A stretch of 64,000 nucleotides of DNA from JANNSX01 sp041397825 (GTDB lineage Bacteria; Pseudomonadota; Alphaproteobacteria; Rhizobiales; Hyphomicrobiaceae), in NCBI GenBank assembly GCA_041397825.1, contig JAWKVX010000007.1:248001-312000 (forward strand), in the 5' to 3' direction. A program made the position numbers and the translations under genes. The notes beneath the pieces were generated by a model. That model did no database searches. It had not been told where the DNA came from and was given only the letters and a program-made list of their open reading frames with translations. Within the stretch, counting starts at the first letter, position 1. Every line of letters starts with the position of its first letter. This document shows positions 63,437 to 64,000 of this stretch, one piece after another.

Positions 63437-63664
63437 TCAGGCCGTATGCTTGATGAGAAAGCGAAAGACGCCGCCGCTCTCACTCTGCTCGACGAGCGTA
63501 TTGCCGGTGGTCCGGCAGAAGGCCTCGAAGTCCGCGACCGAGCCGGGGTCCGTCGCCAGGATCTCGAGCGTTGCATCCTTCGCCAGCTCGTTCAAGGCTT
63601 TCTTGGCCTTGAGGATCGGCAGCGGGCAGTTCAGTCCTTTGGCGTCGAGCGTCTTGTCGGCCAT
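63437..63664 (-). CDS. TusA-like sulfur carrier, second copy
   Basis: A 75-residue TusA-family protein with the classic CPLPILKAKKAL motif (Cys13). C-terminal FRFLIKHTA matches the family. It differs clearly from the other TusA (CPGP motif), so the two are paralogues with different partners. It is the second gene from the right edge in transcription order. Confidence 0.9.
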   Translation of the reverse strand: MADKTLDAKGLNCPLPILKAKKALNELAKDATLEILATDPGSVADFEAFCRTTGNTLVEQSESGGVFRFLIKHTA

Positions 63665-63684
63665 GCCGTGTGGTCCTTCCGGTC

Positions 63685-64000
63685 TCAGATGAAGAGATTG
63701 ATGTCCGACTTGAGCGCGCGCTCCATGTAGGTCGCGGCGCCGCCGATTTTCACCGATGGGATCATGTCGTCCTTGGAATACTCGAACAGATCCATCGTCA
63801 TCTGGCAGCCGATCAGCTCGATATCCGACTCGACCGCGATATCTCGGAGCTGGTCGATCGATGCAACGCCCTTCTTCTTGATGAGGTTCTTCATCATCGT
63901 GGTTGCGGCGGCATTGACGCCCGGTAGGGCCGCCAGAGCATTTGGCATCTTCATGTGCATGCCCATCATCGGCATGGCCATATCAGGCTTGCCGAGCGGG
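63685..64000 (-). CDS. DsrE2-like family protein, truncated by the window edge
   Basis: The frame is open at the right edge; the visible 104 residues are the C-terminal part. The visible part contains MPNALAALPGVNAAATTMM, an acidic/helical segment and CQMTMDLF, with its conserved Cys. This matches DsrE/DsrF/DrsH-like (DsrE2) proteins, whose Met-rich middle region and C-x-M-x-M-D pattern are typical. Its 5' end, promoter and probably more sulfur genes lie beyond 64000. DsrE2 together with TusA occurs in sulfur-oxidising bacteria and archaea. Confidence 0.8.
   Translation of the reverse strand, partial: PLGKPDMAMPMMGMHMKMPNALAALPGVNAAATTMMKNLIKKKGVASIDQLRDIAVESDIELIGCQMTMDLFEYSKDDMIPSVKIGGAATYMERALKSDINLFI

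Noticed and set aside
60995..64000. Canonical reverse-dsr (DsrAB-EFH) operon
   Set aside because: No DsrA, B, C or DsrEFH triplet is seen; the genes are TusA/DsrE/SQR-type only.

Overview
This 64 kb window looks like chromosomal DNA from a GC-rich alphaproteobacterium, most likely in or near the Hyphomicrobiales (Rhizobiales). The evidence is a CtrA response regulator gene with a FliJ-like gene and a SciP (DUF1153) gene close by, LpxI rather than LpxH in lipid A synthesis, monofunctional BirA next to RNase J, methylmalonyl-CoA epimerase and a DUF1467 gene downstream of nuoN, and long C-terminal extensions on NuoE and ribosomal protein S2. Most of the window is housekeeping DNA; the last 8 kb is accessory.

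Layout. 1-3.8 kb: the end of cpoB (ybgF), then tilS and ftsH, closed by a terminator. 3.9-21.4 kb: the complete 14-subunit respiratory complex I locus nuoA-N. Non-nuo genes sit inside it: a secreted protein with two six-cysteine repeats (nuoC/nuoD), two very small membrane ORFs (nuoD/nuoE), a DUF3291 protein (nuoF/nuoG) and a two-helix membrane protein (nuoH/nuoI). Several palindromic intergenic repeats also lie there, and nuoG has an apparent single-base frameshift. 21.4-24.6 kb: birA, rnj, mce, DUF1467. 25-32 kb: proS, lolC, lolD, dnaE. 32-47 kb: the conserved rpsB-tsf-pyrH-frr-uppS-cdsA-dxr-rseP-bamA-lpxD-fabZ-lpxA-lpxI-lpxB run, which links translation to envelope, isoprenoid and lipid A synthesis.

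47.5-55.4 kb: a membrane-anchored class III nucleotide cyclase with TPRs, a FAD-dependent oxidoreductase, the cell-cycle locus (ctrA, fliJ-like, a lipoprotein, sciP), mnmA, and an elongator tRNA-Met with a clear promoter. 55.4-64 kb: a FAD amine-oxidase-like protein; a tight four-gene operon of three small membrane proteins and an APC-type permease; two membrane proteins of unknown function; and, on the minus strand, a sulfur-relay cluster (DsrE2-like, TusA, DsrE, TusA, a sulfide:quinone-oxidoreductase-like flavoprotein, DUF1641) that runs off the right edge.

The best candidates for undescribed biology are: the permease operon with three small membrane partners; the sulfur cluster with a two-cysteine SQR-like enzyme and DUF1641; the same C-terminal domain attached to both NuoE and S2; the extra genes embedded in the nuo locus; and a 37-residue minus-strand ORF with a perfect terminator. 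All coordinates were read by eye and no database search was run.
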